Assembly (NCBI GenBank): GCA_902463725.1
Contig: CABQGK010000004.1
Span: 124,001 to 188,000 of the forward strand
Length of the DNA: 64,000 bases
Direction: 5' to 3'
DNA from: an uncultured Sutterella sp.
GTDB taxonomy: Bacteria; Pseudomonadota; Gammaproteobacteria; Burkholderiales; Burkholderiaceae_F
Part shown: piece by piece, positions 51,978-60,873 of the stretch
How the letters are laid out: the number at the start of each line of letters is the position of its first letter
Position numbering within the stretch: the first letter of the stretch is position 1
Notes under the pieces: generated by a model
Told to the model about the DNA's origin: nothing
The model's database searches: none
What the model saw: the letters and a program-made list of their open reading frames with translations, nothing else
Position numbers and translations under genes: made by a program

Positions 51978-53156
51978 ATGATCAGTAACAGCGCGAGAGC
52001 AGGGGTTATCCGCAAAAATTTATCCGGCGATCAATCCTATGGTTCGTTCGTCCCAACGCCGCTGCCACCGAATCCGCGCTTAGCGCTCGATGCGGAGATG
52101 GTTGAAGCGCTCGTGGCTGCGCACCAAGCGCTCGCGCTACTCAAAGGAACCGTACGCTATATTCCGAACAAGGAGAGGCTTCTTGCGATGTATATACGCA
52201 AAGAAGCGCTCTTTTCAGCCCAAATCGAAGGAACCCAAGCAACGCTTGACGATATCCTTGATCCAATGATCGATGAGAATTGCAATCGCGATGTTCAGGA
52301 CGCCATTGACAATGTCAACGCAGTTCAATACGCGTTGGATCAGATTGAGGATGAGCATGGTCTTCCTGTGTGCCTGAGGCTCTTGCGTGAAACCCACAAG
52401 GTTCTTCTGCAGCATTCACGAGGTCAGGACAAATCTCCGGGCGAACTGAGGACTACGCAAAACTGGATCGGACCCGCCGGTTGCTCGTTACGGCAAGCGG
52501 CCTTTGTTCCGCCCAATCCTAGCGACATGATGGAGGCGCTCCATGCGTTGGAGCACTATTTACACACGGAAGATGAGCTAGATCCTCTGATTCGAGCCGC
52601 GCTCATTCATTATCAGTTTGAGACGATTCATCCGTTTTTGGACGGCAATGGCCGCATCGGTCGCCTTTTGATCCTCCTCACTCTTATCGAGCAGAAGGTC
52701 ATTGATTCGCCGTACCTTTACATCTCCTATTTCTTAAAGTTGAATCGTACTGAGTACTATGAGCAGATGAGTTCAGTTCGAACAAATGGAACCTATGAGG
52801 CGTGGGTAAAATTCTTCCTCACTGCCGCAAAACAAGCTTCTCAAGATGCACTCGAGACGATCGAGCGTTTACATCGGCTCTCAGAGGCGAGCCGTGCAAA
52901 AGTTATGGAAGGTGTACGCGGAAAAGTTGCGCTCGAAAAGTTAGAGCGTTTCGTGAGCTATTTGGAGAGTTCGCCCATTATCGAGATCAGGCAGACTGCG
53001 GCTACGTTCGGATGGAGTTTCCCGACGACATCCAAATACGTGCAACGTTTCACCGAGGCAGGCATCCTCAAGGAAGTTACGGGACGAGTCCGAGGACGCG
53101 TTTTTGCCTATGAGGCGTACTTGGCGATTCTCAGGAAGGACATGGAGCCGATCTAA
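51978..53156 (+). CDS. Fic-family AMPylating protein, class II
   Basis: 392 residues from ATG at 51978, which has GAGGA 8 nt upstream; earlier in-frame ATGs lack support. The catalytic Fic motif is HPFLDGNGRIGR, complete with the His and the phosphate-binding GNGR. The inhibitory helix motif (S/T)xxxE(G/N) is present N-terminal to it as SAQIEG in ALFSAQIEGTQATLDDIL, which makes it a class II, self-inhibited Fic protein. The C-terminus adds a winged-helix-like domain (IIEIRQTAATFGWSFPTTSKYVQRF). It transfers AMP to target side chains by family; the target is unknown. No antitoxin gene is adjacent. Confidence 0.92.
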   Translation: MISNSARAGVIRKNLSGDQSYGSFVPTPLPPNPRLALDAEMVEALVAAHQALALLKGTVRYIPNKERLLAMYIRKEALFSAQIEGTQATLDDILDPMIDENCNRDVQDAIDNVNAVQYALDQIEDEHGLPVCLRLLRETHKVLLQHSRGQDKSPGELRTTQNWIGPAGCSLRQAAFVPPNPSDMMEALHALEHYLHTEDELDPLIRAALIHYQFETIHPFLDGNGRIGRLLILLTLIEQKVIDSPYLYISYFLKLNRTEYYEQMSSVRTNGTYEAWVKFFLTAAKQASQDALETIERLHRLSEASRAKVMEGVRGKVALEKLERFVSYLESSPIIEIRQTAATFGWSFPTTSKYVQRFTEAGILKEVTGRVRGRVFAYEAYLAILRKDMEPI

Positions 53157-53286
53157 GAGAGGCTGTGTTGACTAGCCGTAGAGAGGGTGCCGCAAGTTGC
53201 GAGGCTCGCACCTGCATGGCGCTCAGAATGACAGCGCTCGCCCCCTCGAGGATTCAGATACTCAAGAGGACGAGCGCGAGAGTGGT

Positions 53287-54456
53287 TTACTCGTTCAAGA
53301 AGTTGAGGGCGGTCTGCACGTAGAGTGCAGCGCCCTTGACGAGGACGCTTTCATCGACCTTGTACTTGCCCGAGTGCTGCGGGTAGACCGCGTCGAGTTC
53401 AGCATTACGCACACCCAGGAAGCACATGGCACCAGGGACCTTTTCCGTGAAGTAAGCAAAGTCTTCACCACCCATGGTGCGACCATACTGGGCTTCGCAA
53501 CCTTCGCCGAAAATGCTTTCCGCGGCAGAGAGGGCGAGCGCATTGATGTGCGCATCGTTGACCGTAGGCGGCACATGCGGAATGTATTCGACCTCGGCGG
53601 TGGCACCAAAGGCGCGTGCCGTCTCACCCGCAATACGCGTAATCTGTTCAGGGAACTTCGCACGGATTTCGGGATTAAAGCAGCGCGTGGTTCCTTCGAG
53701 ATAGGCCGTTTCGGCGATCACGTTAAAGCGCGTGCCGCTCTGGAAAATGCCCGTCGAGACGACTGCGGTTTCTGTGGGTGGCGTTTCGCGGCTGACGATG
53801 GACTGAAGGTTCTGCACAATCGCAGCGCCCACAACGACCGCGTCCACGCAGAGGTGCGGCTGAGCACCGTGCCCACCCTTACCCTTGACGTGAATCTTGA
53901 AGAGGTCGCCACTTGCCATACGCGGACCCGGCTCAAGGGAGACTTTGCCTGCGGGAATGTCGCTCCAGACGTGCATCCCGAAGCAGGCGTCAACCCCGTC
54001 GAGCGCGCCGCCCTCGATCATGGCCTTAGCGCCACGTGCAGTTTCTTCAGCGGGCTGGAAGAATAGCTTCACCGTGCCGTGCAGCTCATCCTTGATGTCA
54101 TTGAGCATGAGCGCCGCAGTAAGCAGCATCGAAGTGTGGCAGTCATGGCCGCAAGCGTGCATGACACCCTTGTTTTCGCTAGCAAACGGGCAGTCCGTGA
54201 GCTCGAGCACTTCGAGCGCATCCATGTCGCCGCGCAGCATGAAGGTTTTCCCAGGGTGCGCGCCTTTAATCGTTGCAACAATCCCCGTCTCAAGCCCCAC
54301 CTGCACGAAGGGAATCCCTGCGCGAGCAAGTTCTTCCTGCACTCGGCGGCTCGTTTCGTACTCTTTGCCGCTTACTTCAGGGTGCTGGTGGAAGTGCCGG
54401 CGCATCGTTACCTGAAAGTCGCCGTACTTTTGCATGAGTTCTGTTAAGTTAGCCAT
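53287..54456 (-). CDS. M20-family amidohydrolase (hippurate hydrolase/IAA-amino acid hydrolase-like)
   Basis: 389-residue metal-dependent amidohydrolase of the HipO/ILR1-like M20D subfamily. FMLRGDMDALEV carries the first metal Asp; MHACGHDCHTSM a metal Cys/His set; FQPAEETARGAKAMIEGGAL the catalytic Glu; GKGGHGAQPHLCVDAV the lid-domain His; and GGEDFAYF another ligand. It hydrolyses N-acyl amino acids or similar amides in the cytoplasm. It is 20 nt downstream of a membrane transporter gene on the same strand, so the two likely form an uptake-and-hydrolysis pair. Confidence 0.9.
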   Translation of the reverse strand: MANLTELMQKYGDFQVTMRRHFHQHPEVSGKEYETSRRVQEELARAGIPFVQVGLETGIVATIKGAHPGKTFMLRGDMDALEVLELTDCPFASENKGVMHACGHDCHTSMLLTAALMLNDIKDELHGTVKLFFQPAEETARGAKAMIEGGALDGVDACFGMHVWSDIPAGKVSLEPGPRMASGDLFKIHVKGKGGHGAQPHLCVDAVVVGAAIVQNLQSIVSRETPPTETAVVSTGIFQSGTRFNVIAETAYLEGTTRCFNPEIRAKFPEQITRIAGETARAFGATAEVEYIPHVPPTVNDAHINALALSAAESIFGEGCEAQYGRTMGGEDFAYFTEKVPGAMCFLGVRNAELDAVYPQHSGKYKVDESVLVKGAALYVQTALNFLNE

Positions 54457-54476
54457 TTTTCTTTTGTCCCACTAAA

Positions 54477-55682
54477 TTAGAGCATGTTGACAAAAATACC
54501 CGCGATAAAGACCGAAGTAATGGTCACCGTGACGAAGCCACTGACAATCATCGCAGGGAACATACGGCTCATCAAGAAGGCATGTTCCTCGGGCGTCTTC
54601 GCAAGCGAATCGCAGGTCTGAATAGTGATGATCTGGTCAAAGGGGTAGCCGTAAAGGGCGGTCAAGCAGTTTGCAAACGCGAGCTCCGTGGAAATCTTGA
54701 AGAGCTTTGCCACGAAGTAGGCCACCGCGAACATCCCCACAAGGCCGATGACGATGAGTTCTACCATCGGGACGATGATGCCCGAGAGCATCTCAGGAGT
54801 GCAGTCCTTGAGGCCATCAAAGATGTACATCGTGAGCGCCATCATCATGATGCCTGCAGAGTTGGCCTTCACCAATGCGTTGCGATCCAAAAAGCCCAAA
54901 CGGCAGAAGATGATGCCGAGCACCAAGGCCCAGATCGCCGCAGAAATCCCCGTCTTCGGACCAATGATGAGCGCAAGCCACGCCACAAGACCCAGCTTGG
55001 TGAGAATCATCACGGGCGAATTGAAGGATTCCGGCAACTGCAAGGGCAGGCGTGCGGTGGGCGCTTCGACTTTGCCTTCGCCGAGCTGCGTGGCGCTATG
55101 CACTGCTTCGAGGTCTTCCTCATTGAGCTTAAGCTCCCCTTTGCGATAGCCTTCGAGCAGTCGAGCGCCTTCGCGCTTCAAGCAAATTGCCGTCAGCGGA
55201 TAACCCGCAAAGCCCTGCACGCAGTACATGGAAATAGCAAAGACCGCGGCAACTGTGAGCCCCGCCTTAGTGGCGGCGCTCTGCATCATCGTGGCGGCCA
55301 CGATCCCACCCGTGAGCGGCGGCAGACCCGCAATCACCAAGTTACGGTCCATGACAAGGGGCGCGACAAAGTAGCAAAGCGCGACCATGCCCGCAAGCCC
55401 CGAGAGGCAGACCAGTGCGGTGCGCCACTGCGCGAGCAACTGCTTCAAGCTAATAATCGTGCCCAAGTGCGTGATGAGCAGGAAGATGCCGAGCGTTGCA
55501 CCAAAGGGAATGAGGTAGCTGTCTTTGACGAGACTGTGCGGTAGCACCGTCCAGTAGCCGATCAAAATGAGTACGGCCGAGGCAAAGACAGAGGGAATCC
55601 AAGCTTTGGTGATGCGGGCGACCATGTCGCCAAAGAGCACAATCACGCCGCAGATAACAAAGGCGAAAATAAAGTTGTACAT
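54477..55682 (-). CDS. Polytopic membrane transporter, family not identified
   Basis: 401 residues with about ten hydrophobic helices and a charged central loop (KREGARLLEGYRKGELKLNEEDLEAV). Conserved-looking pieces are GGIVAATMMQSAATKAGLTVAAV and LAFANCLTALYGYPFDQIITI, in an arrangement that faintly recalls the glutamate:sodium symporter (GltS) fold with two inverted halves. I do not recognise the family with confidence. Pairing with an M20 amidohydrolase suggests uptake of an acylated amino acid or dipeptide-like compound. Start ATG at 55682. Confidence 0.75.
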   Translation of the reverse strand: MYNFIFAFVICGVIVLFGDMVARITKAWIPSVFASAVLILIGYWTVLPHSLVKDSYLIPFGATLGIFLLITHLGTIISLKQLLAQWRTALVCLSGLAGMVALCYFVAPLVMDRNLVIAGLPPLTGGIVAATMMQSAATKAGLTVAAVFAISMYCVQGFAGYPLTAICLKREGARLLEGYRKGELKLNEEDLEAVHSATQLGEGKVEAPTARLPLQLPESFNSPVMILTKLGLVAWLALIIGPKTGISAAIWALVLGIIFCRLGFLDRNALVKANSAGIMMMALTMYIFDGLKDCTPEMLSGIIVPMVELIVIGLVGMFAVAYFVAKLFKISTELAFANCLTALYGYPFDQIITIQTCDSLAKTPEEHAFLMSRMFPAMIVSGFVTVTITSVFIAGIFVNML

Positions 55683-55965
55683 AGGTCTGCCCCTAGAGTC
55701 AAATGAGGGTTTGCTATGTCCATTCTATGCATGGTACGTTTCGCGCCGTTCGCACGATTACGCCTTTATTGATCGTGCGCCGACTGGCTGGGATATTGCG
55801 CCTAAGTGGAAGCGCCTAGGGGACGCGCGCTGCGCTAGCCCAAAGGCTGAGCGCTTCTCTTCGTTCTTCCGCCGCTCGAACTATCCCGCATGGGAGGAGG
55901 GGCGGTGTCTCTCCCATTGGGGGTGTTTACCTTTTCCGAGTGCGGCGGTAGGATTAGCCGCATGT

Positions 55966-55992
55966 AAATGTTGTATTTCAAATGCAACATTT
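55966..55992 (+). promoter_or_regulatory. NsrR-type palindrome before norB
   Basis: AAATGTTGTATTT and AAATGCAACATTT surround a single central C (55979), giving a 27-bp near-perfect palindrome about 70 nt before the qNOR start. Its layout (ATTT-N-AAAT core with TGT/ACA arms) matches the NsrR operator consensus, and NsrR commonly represses NO reductase. The rest of 55683-56060 holds no gene; the transporter promoter faces the other way. Confidence 0.75.
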
Positions 55993-56060
55993 GAAGATCC
56001 CTCTGCGACAGGCTTCTAACGCCGTTGCGGATTCAGAAACGAAGAAAAGGAATCTCCCTC

Positions 56061-58298
56061 ATGGGTCAATACAAGAAGCTATGGTATCTGCTCATTGCGG
56101 TACTGATTTTTGCATTTACTCTTCTTGGGTTTGCGGGACGTGAAGTCTACAAACACGCGCCACCGTTCCCGGAAAAGGTGCTGGCAGTGGACGGCACGGT
56201 GCTCTTTACCAAGGATGATATTTTGGCGGGTCAGACCGCTTGGCAGTCTACGGGCGGCATGGAGCTTGGCTCGATTTTGGGGCACGGTGCTTATCAAGCC
56301 CCAGACTGGACGGCGGATTGGTTGCATCGCGAGTTGAGCGCTTGGCTTGATCTTGCGGCTAAGAACGACTTCGGCAAGACCTATGTCGAGTTGAGCGCTG
56401 CGGAGCAGGCGTCGCTGCGCGCACGCATGACCACCGAATACAAAGAGGGTGGTAAGCCCGATGCGTCGGGCAATGTGAGGGTGAGCCAGACGCGCGCAGT
56501 TGCGATTGCCGAGACGGCGAAATACTATGTGGCGCTCTATGGGAACGCTCCTGAGCTCAACACGACGCGCGAACACTTCGCCATGAAGCACAACACGCTT
56601 CCCGATGTGAAGGATCGTGAAAAGCTCACCGCCTTCTTCTTCTGGACGGCGTGGGCCGCTTCCACCAATCGTCCTGATACGGCAGCAACCTACACGAACA
56701 ATTGGCCTCATGAGCCCTTGATCGACAATGTGCCGACCACGGAAAACGTGATTTGGTCGGTGGCTTCGATCGTGGTGTTGCTCCTTGGTGTGGGTCTGCT
56801 TGTTTGGGGTTACTCCTGGCAGAAGGCGCATGATACGGTGAAAGTGCCGGAATCCGATCCCCTTGCTCGCCTCTCGCTCACCCCGAGCCAGAAGGCGCTC
56901 TGGAAGTACATTGCGCTCACAGGCGTGCTCTTCCTCGTGCAGGTCTTTTTGGGCGGCTTTGTTGCGCACTACACCATCGAGGGTGGCGGCTTCTACGGCA
57001 TCGATACCTCGGACTTCTTCCCGTACTCGCTGGCGCGTACGTGGCACATCCAAGCGGCGATCTTCTGGATTGCAACGGGCTTTTTGACGGCTGGGCTCTT
57101 CCTTGCGCCGATCATCAATGGCGGCAAGGATCCGAAATTCCAGCGCTTGGGCGTGAACCTTCTCTTTGTGGCGCTTTTGATTGTGGCTGGCGGCTCCTTT
57201 GGCGGTAACTATATGGCCATTGCACAGACGCTCCCCAAGCACCTCAACTTCTGGTTTGGCCATCAGGGCTACGAGTTCCTTGACATTGGTCGCTTCTGGC
57301 AGGTGATGCTCTTTGTGGGCTTGCTCCTCTGGCTCTTCTTAATGCTGCGTTGCACGGTAAGCGCGCTCAAGAATAAGAACAGCGACCGCAACCTCTTGGC
57401 GCTCTTCATCGCGTCGATGGTGGGTGTGGGGCTCTTCTATGGTCCGGGGCTCTTCTACGGCGAGCACACGTCGCTTACGGTGATGGAGTACTGGCGCTGG
57501 TGGGTGGTGCACCTCTGGGTGGAAGGCTTCTTTGAAGTGTTTGCTACCGCTGCCATTGCCTTTGTGTTCCACAACTTGGGTCTTGTCACGTTGCGTACCG
57601 CGACGGTGAGCACGCTCGCAGCTGCCTCGCTCTTTTTGATCGGTGGCGTGCCTGGTACCATGCACCACCTCTACTTCTCGGGTGTGACGAGCTCTGGCAT
57701 GGCTATGGGCGCTGTCTTCTCCGCGCTCGAAGTGGTTCCGCTTGTGCTGCTTGGTGTGGAAGCGCATGAACACTGGTCCTACCAGCATGCTGCGCCGTGG
57801 GCTAAGCGCCTGCGTTGGCCGGTGATGTGCTTCGTGGCAGTGGCCTTCTGGAACATGCTCGGTGCTGGCGTCTTCGGCTTCCTCATCAATCCGCCGATTT
57901 CGCTCTACTACGTGCAGGGTCTCAACACCACCGCGGTGCACTCGCACTCTGCGCTCTTCGGGGTGTACGGGTTCCTCGCGCTCGGCTTTATCTTCCTTGT
58001 GGCTAACTACATCAAGCCCAAGGCTGAGTACAACCAGACTCTGATGGGTGCAGGTTTCTGGGCGCTGAACATCGGGTTGGTGGTGATGATCATCACGAGC
58101 CTTCTGCCGGTGGGTGTTATTCAGGCGGCTGCCTCGATTAACGAAGGTCTCTGGTACGCTCGTAGCGAAGCGGTGATGCAGTCGGCTGCGCTTGTGAACC
58201 TGCGCTGGATCCGTATCGTCGGTGACACGGTCTTCATCATCGGCGCGGTGCTGGTGGTCTGGCAGGCTCTGAAGCTAGTCTTTGCCAAAGACAAATAA
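56061..58298 (+). CDS. norB: Quinol-dependent nitric oxide reductase (qNOR)
   Basis: 745-residue inner-membrane NO reductase that takes electrons directly from quinol and makes N2O. It has the long N-terminal extension of qNOR, fusing the NorC-like domain without haem c (GQTAWQSTGGMELGSILGHGAYQAPDWTADWL). The haem-copper-type core of about 12 helices has metal-ligand His in ARTWHIQAAIFWIATG, WVVHLWVEGFFEVF, GTMHHLYFSG and HSHSALFGVYG. ATG at 56061 with AAAAGGA upstream. An NsrR-type palindrome precedes it, so it is likely induced by NO for detoxification or respiration in the inflamed gut. A terminator follows. Confidence 0.95.
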   Translation: MGQYKKLWYLLIAVLIFAFTLLGFAGREVYKHAPPFPEKVLAVDGTVLFTKDDILAGQTAWQSTGGMELGSILGHGAYQAPDWTADWLHRELSAWLDLAAKNDFGKTYVELSAAEQASLRARMTTEYKEGGKPDASGNVRVSQTRAVAIAETAKYYVALYGNAPELNTTREHFAMKHNTLPDVKDREKLTAFFFWTAWAASTNRPDTAATYTNNWPHEPLIDNVPTTENVIWSVASIVVLLLGVGLLVWGYSWQKAHDTVKVPESDPLARLSLTPSQKALWKYIALTGVLFLVQVFLGGFVAHYTIEGGGFYGIDTSDFFPYSLARTWHIQAAIFWIATGFLTAGLFLAPIINGGKDPKFQRLGVNLLFVALLIVAGGSFGGNYMAIAQTLPKHLNFWFGHQGYEFLDIGRFWQVMLFVGLLLWLFLMLRCTVSALKNKNSDRNLLALFIASMVGVGLFYGPGLFYGEHTSLTVMEYWRWWVVHLWVEGFFEVFATAAIAFVFHNLGLVTLRTATVSTLAAASLFLIGGVPGTMHHLYFSGVTSSGMAMGAVFSALEVVPLVLLGVEAHEHWSYQHAAPWAKRLRWPVMCFVAVAFWNMLGAGVFGFLINPPISLYYVQGLNTTAVHSHSALFGVYGFLALGFIFLVANYIKPKAEYNQTLMGAGFWALNIGLVVMIITSLLPVGVIQAAASINEGLWYARSEAVMQSAALVNLRWIRIVGDTVFIIGAVLVVWQALKLVFAKDK

Positions 58299-58365
58299 GC
58301 TGGCAAGAAGAAACCCGGAAGCGAGCGTGCAAGAGGCGCGCTCGCCGAGCGGTTGACTGAGAGGT

Positions 58366-58398
58366 GGGCGTGCTCGCAATCAAGCGGCACGCCCTTTT
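58366..58398 (+). terminator. Terminator of norB
   Basis: GGGCGTGC and GCACGCCC pair over 8 bp around a 13-nt loop, followed by TTTT. A second GC hairpin (GCGAGCG/CGCTCGC, about 58321-58345) precedes it. Confidence 0.8.
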
Positions 58399-58480
58399 CA
58401 CACGCATTGGCCGTGCTAGTATCATCTCAGATGCCGCTCCACATTCCCTAGGAGCTGGTCGTAGATAAGGAGAGCACAGC

Positions 58481-59029
58481 ATGACAGACCTCGTAGTGGT
58501 AGATGCACAGAACGACTTCATTGATGGGACGCTAGCTTGCGCGCATGCGCGTGAGGCAGTGGCGTACTTGGTTGACTATATGAATGGTGCGGTCGTGCGC
58601 ACGTTCTACACCTCGGACTGGCACTCGGCACAAAACGGCTCGTTTTCAGATAACGGTGGTATCTGGCCCGTGCATTGCGTGGCGGGGACGAAAGGCGCTG
58701 AACTCTCTTCAGCGTTTGAGCGCGTGACCGATCCTGCTAACCGCCCCAACGTGGAGAACCGCTTTCTCAAAGGTGTGCGCGACGATGTGGAGGAGTATTC
58801 GGCTGCGGCTGCGCGCAATGCGGCGGGGACTGTGCTCACCGATGTGCTAGGGGATACGGTGCTTGTGGCGGGTATTGCGCTGGAGTACTGCGTGCGCGAG
58901 ACTGTGCTCGACCTTGTACGCTCGGGGCGCACTGTAATATTGTTGCGAGAAGGGGTGGGCTATGTCGATCCCACCAAGGTCAATGCAGTGATCGCCGAGC
59001 TCGAAGCGCTAGGCGTACGCGTGCTCTAG
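58481..59029 (+). CDS. pncA: Nicotinamidase (isochorismatase-like family)
   Basis: 182-residue nicotinamidase hydrolysing nicotinamide to nicotinate and ammonia for NAD salvage. The catalytic triad is visible: Asp8 in VVDAQNDF, a Lys in NRFLKG and the Cys in GIALEYCVRET. The metal site is in TSDWHSAQNGSF. WPVHCVAGTKGAEL is typical of PncA. AAGGAG precedes ATG at 58481. It stands alone. Confidence 0.92.
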   Translation: MTDLVVVDAQNDFIDGTLACAHAREAVAYLVDYMNGAVVRTFYTSDWHSAQNGSFSDNGGIWPVHCVAGTKGAELSSAFERVTDPANRPNVENRFLKGVRDDVEEYSAAAARNAAGTVLTDVLGDTVLVAGIALEYCVRETVLDLVRSGRTVILLREGVGYVDPTKVNAVIAELEALGVRVL

Positions 59030-59083
59030 AGTGCGCAAGCGACCAAACCATTTTCTGATGTTTTCTCAGGGTTAACCCGTTTT

Positions 59084-59104
59084 CGTGCGAAAGCGCACGC
59101 TTTC
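59084..59104 (+). terminator. Hairpin after pncA
   Basis: CGTGCG-AAAG-CGCACG followed by CTTTC, 55 nt after the pncA stop; a short stem with a weak T tract. A second small repeat GATTCT/AGAATC follows (about 59112-59127) before the flavin reductase ribosome site. Confidence 0.45.
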
Positions 59105-59194
59105 TGTTGGGTGATTCTTTCAGAATCAGTCTGTCGCGTGGGGGCGCCGCGCTTTGGCGCCGCACGCCGCACACGGTTTTTGGAGGAAAACATC

Positions 59195-60766
59195 ATGAAC
59201 GTCAATCGTCGTCAATTGTTGGGTACGGCTGCAGCGGGTGCTGCGCTTGCCGCAAGCCCCTTGGCGCTCGCCGCGGTAAAAGAAGAAAAAGCTGACCTCG
59301 TCATTGTGGGCGGTGGTTTGGGCGGACTTTCTGCAGCCTACGCTGCGGTACGCAAAGGCCTCAAACCTATCGTCATCGAAAAGTTGAAATTCTTGGGTGG
59401 CGCTGGCCTTTTCCCAGAAGGCTCGCTCGGTGTGAACACGCGCTACCAAAAGGCACACGGCATTACCACGACGGTGAGCCAAGTGCTCGATGCTGCACTT
59501 CAGTACCATCACTATCGCGCGGATCCCGCGGTGTTACGTCGCCTGATTGAGGAAAGTACACGCACGATTGATGAGCTCGAGGATCTCGGCATTGAATTCC
59601 GCGGCATCCGCACGATGTATCCCAAAGAAGAGTCGCTCATGTGCTGGCACCTCTTCAAAGGTGGGTGCGCAGAAGTCTGTAAGCGCTTCATCGACCAGAT
59701 TAAGGCGCATGAAGGACGCCTTATCACTCGTACGCGCGTCACCAAACTCATCATGAAAGGTGGCCGCGTCGCCGGCGTGGAAGCCACGAGCGAGCAAGGT
59801 GACAAACTCATTATTCATGCCAAGAAGGTGATCATTGCCACGGGTGGCTTTGCCGCTAACAAGGCCATGCTGGCGCAGTACGTCTTCGATAGCTCAGAGT
59901 TGGGCATGGTTGAGCCGATTTGGCTACGTGGCTCAGTGGTCGATGGTCGTGAAGGTGATGGCATCAATATGGCGCGCTTGGTGGGCGCAGGTGTGCGCGG
60001 CATGCATACGGTTGCGGGTAACGCGCCGTACCTACCAGATGTTCCGCCTATTAATCAGTTCTCAGGTCCCGACGCGCTGAAGCAAGGGCGCTGTGCGCTC
60101 GCTCAGCCTTGGCTCTGGGTTGACCATACGGGTCGGCGCTTCTTCAATGAGTCGCGCGGCTCGATCTTTGTCGATGTCTACAATGCGATGACCACGGCGG
60201 GTGGCGTCTCCTACACGATCTTCGATAAGCACATGATGGATAAGCTCGTCAACGAAGGCGCCGTGCTTCCGTTCAACGCTATTGTGCTTGCGGGTGTGCC
60301 GCTCAAAGAACTGCCAAACACCTTTGCCATGGGTAAAGAGCGTGGTTGGGCCTTTGAAGCGAATACGATCGAAGAGCTCGCTCAGCAGATTGGCGTGCCG
60401 CCAGAAAACCTCAAGGACACGATGCGCAAAGTCAACAAGTACGCCAAAGACGGCTTGGATCCAGAGTTTGGCCGCCGCCCCGAGCATTTAATGGCGTTCG
60501 ACCTTGAGCATGGCCCGTACTATGCACTCAAAGCCATCCGTTGCTTCTTCTTGACGTTGGGCGGTGTGACTGTGACGCCTAACTTTGAAGCGAAGACCCC
60601 GCAAGGGGACGTGATTCCCGGGCTCTACGTCATTGGTCAAGATATTGGTGGGCTCTATGACAGCAGCTACGACTTGCGTTGCGAAGGCTCTGCCTCTTCC
60701 TTTGCCATGACGAGCGGACGCGTGGCGGCTGAGCACGCGATTGCCATGTTGGAAAAGGGCGCGTAA
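59195..60766 (+). CDS. Tat-exported flavin reductase with adjacent Crp/Fnr regulator
   Basis: 523 residues. The signal is MNVNRRQLLGTAAAGAALAASP; the FAD motif DLVIVGGGLGGLSAAYAAVRKGL; the end IPGLYVIGQDIGGLYDSSYDLRCEGSAS. The FAD C-terminal motif has GQDIGGLY instead of GExxGG, the GGN is lost, and the acid/base region reads FFNESRGSIFVD, making it the most divergent of the five flavin reductases here. It has no cytochrome partner beside it. ATG at 59195 follows TGGAGG. The regulator gene downstream probably controls it. Confidence 0.88.
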   Translation: MNVNRRQLLGTAAAGAALAASPLALAAVKEEKADLVIVGGGLGGLSAAYAAVRKGLKPIVIEKLKFLGGAGLFPEGSLGVNTRYQKAHGITTTVSQVLDAALQYHHYRADPAVLRRLIEESTRTIDELEDLGIEFRGIRTMYPKEESLMCWHLFKGGCAEVCKRFIDQIKAHEGRLITRTRVTKLIMKGGRVAGVEATSEQGDKLIIHAKKVIIATGGFAANKAMLAQYVFDSSELGMVEPIWLRGSVVDGREGDGINMARLVGAGVRGMHTVAGNAPYLPDVPPINQFSGPDALKQGRCALAQPWLWVDHTGRRFFNESRGSIFVDVYNAMTTAGGVSYTIFDKHMMDKLVNEGAVLPFNAIVLAGVPLKELPNTFAMGKERGWAFEANTIEELAQQIGVPPENLKDTMRKVNKYAKDGLDPEFGRRPEHLMAFDLEHGPYYALKAIRCFFLTLGGVTVTPNFEAKTPQGDVIPGLYVIGQDIGGLYDSSYDLRCEGSASSFAMTSGRVAAEHAIAMLEKGA

Positions 60767-60799
60767 AGCGCGACAGAGCTCCATCATGCTCTAAACTTT

Positions 60800-60850
60800 G
60801 GGGACGCAAACTGCCTCGGTGAAGCCGCTGAGGCTTGCGCCCCCTTTCTC
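60800..60850 (+). terminator. Terminator between the flavin reductase and regulator genes
   Basis: GGGG-CGCAA with GCCTC pairs with GAGGC and GCG-CCCC, followed by CTTTCTCT. It sits 33 nt after the flavin reductase stop, so the regulator gene has its own promoter or depends on read-through. Confidence 0.7.
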
Positions 60851-60873
60851 TATCTTCTTTCGCCCAGATTGTC

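Noticed and set aside
54582..55544. 320-codon plus-strand frame
   Set aside because: Antisense to the membrane transporter and highly charged; the hydrophobic minus-strand frame is the real one.
56079..57263. 394-codon minus-strand frame
   Set aside because: Antisense to norB, Arg/His-rich, no support.
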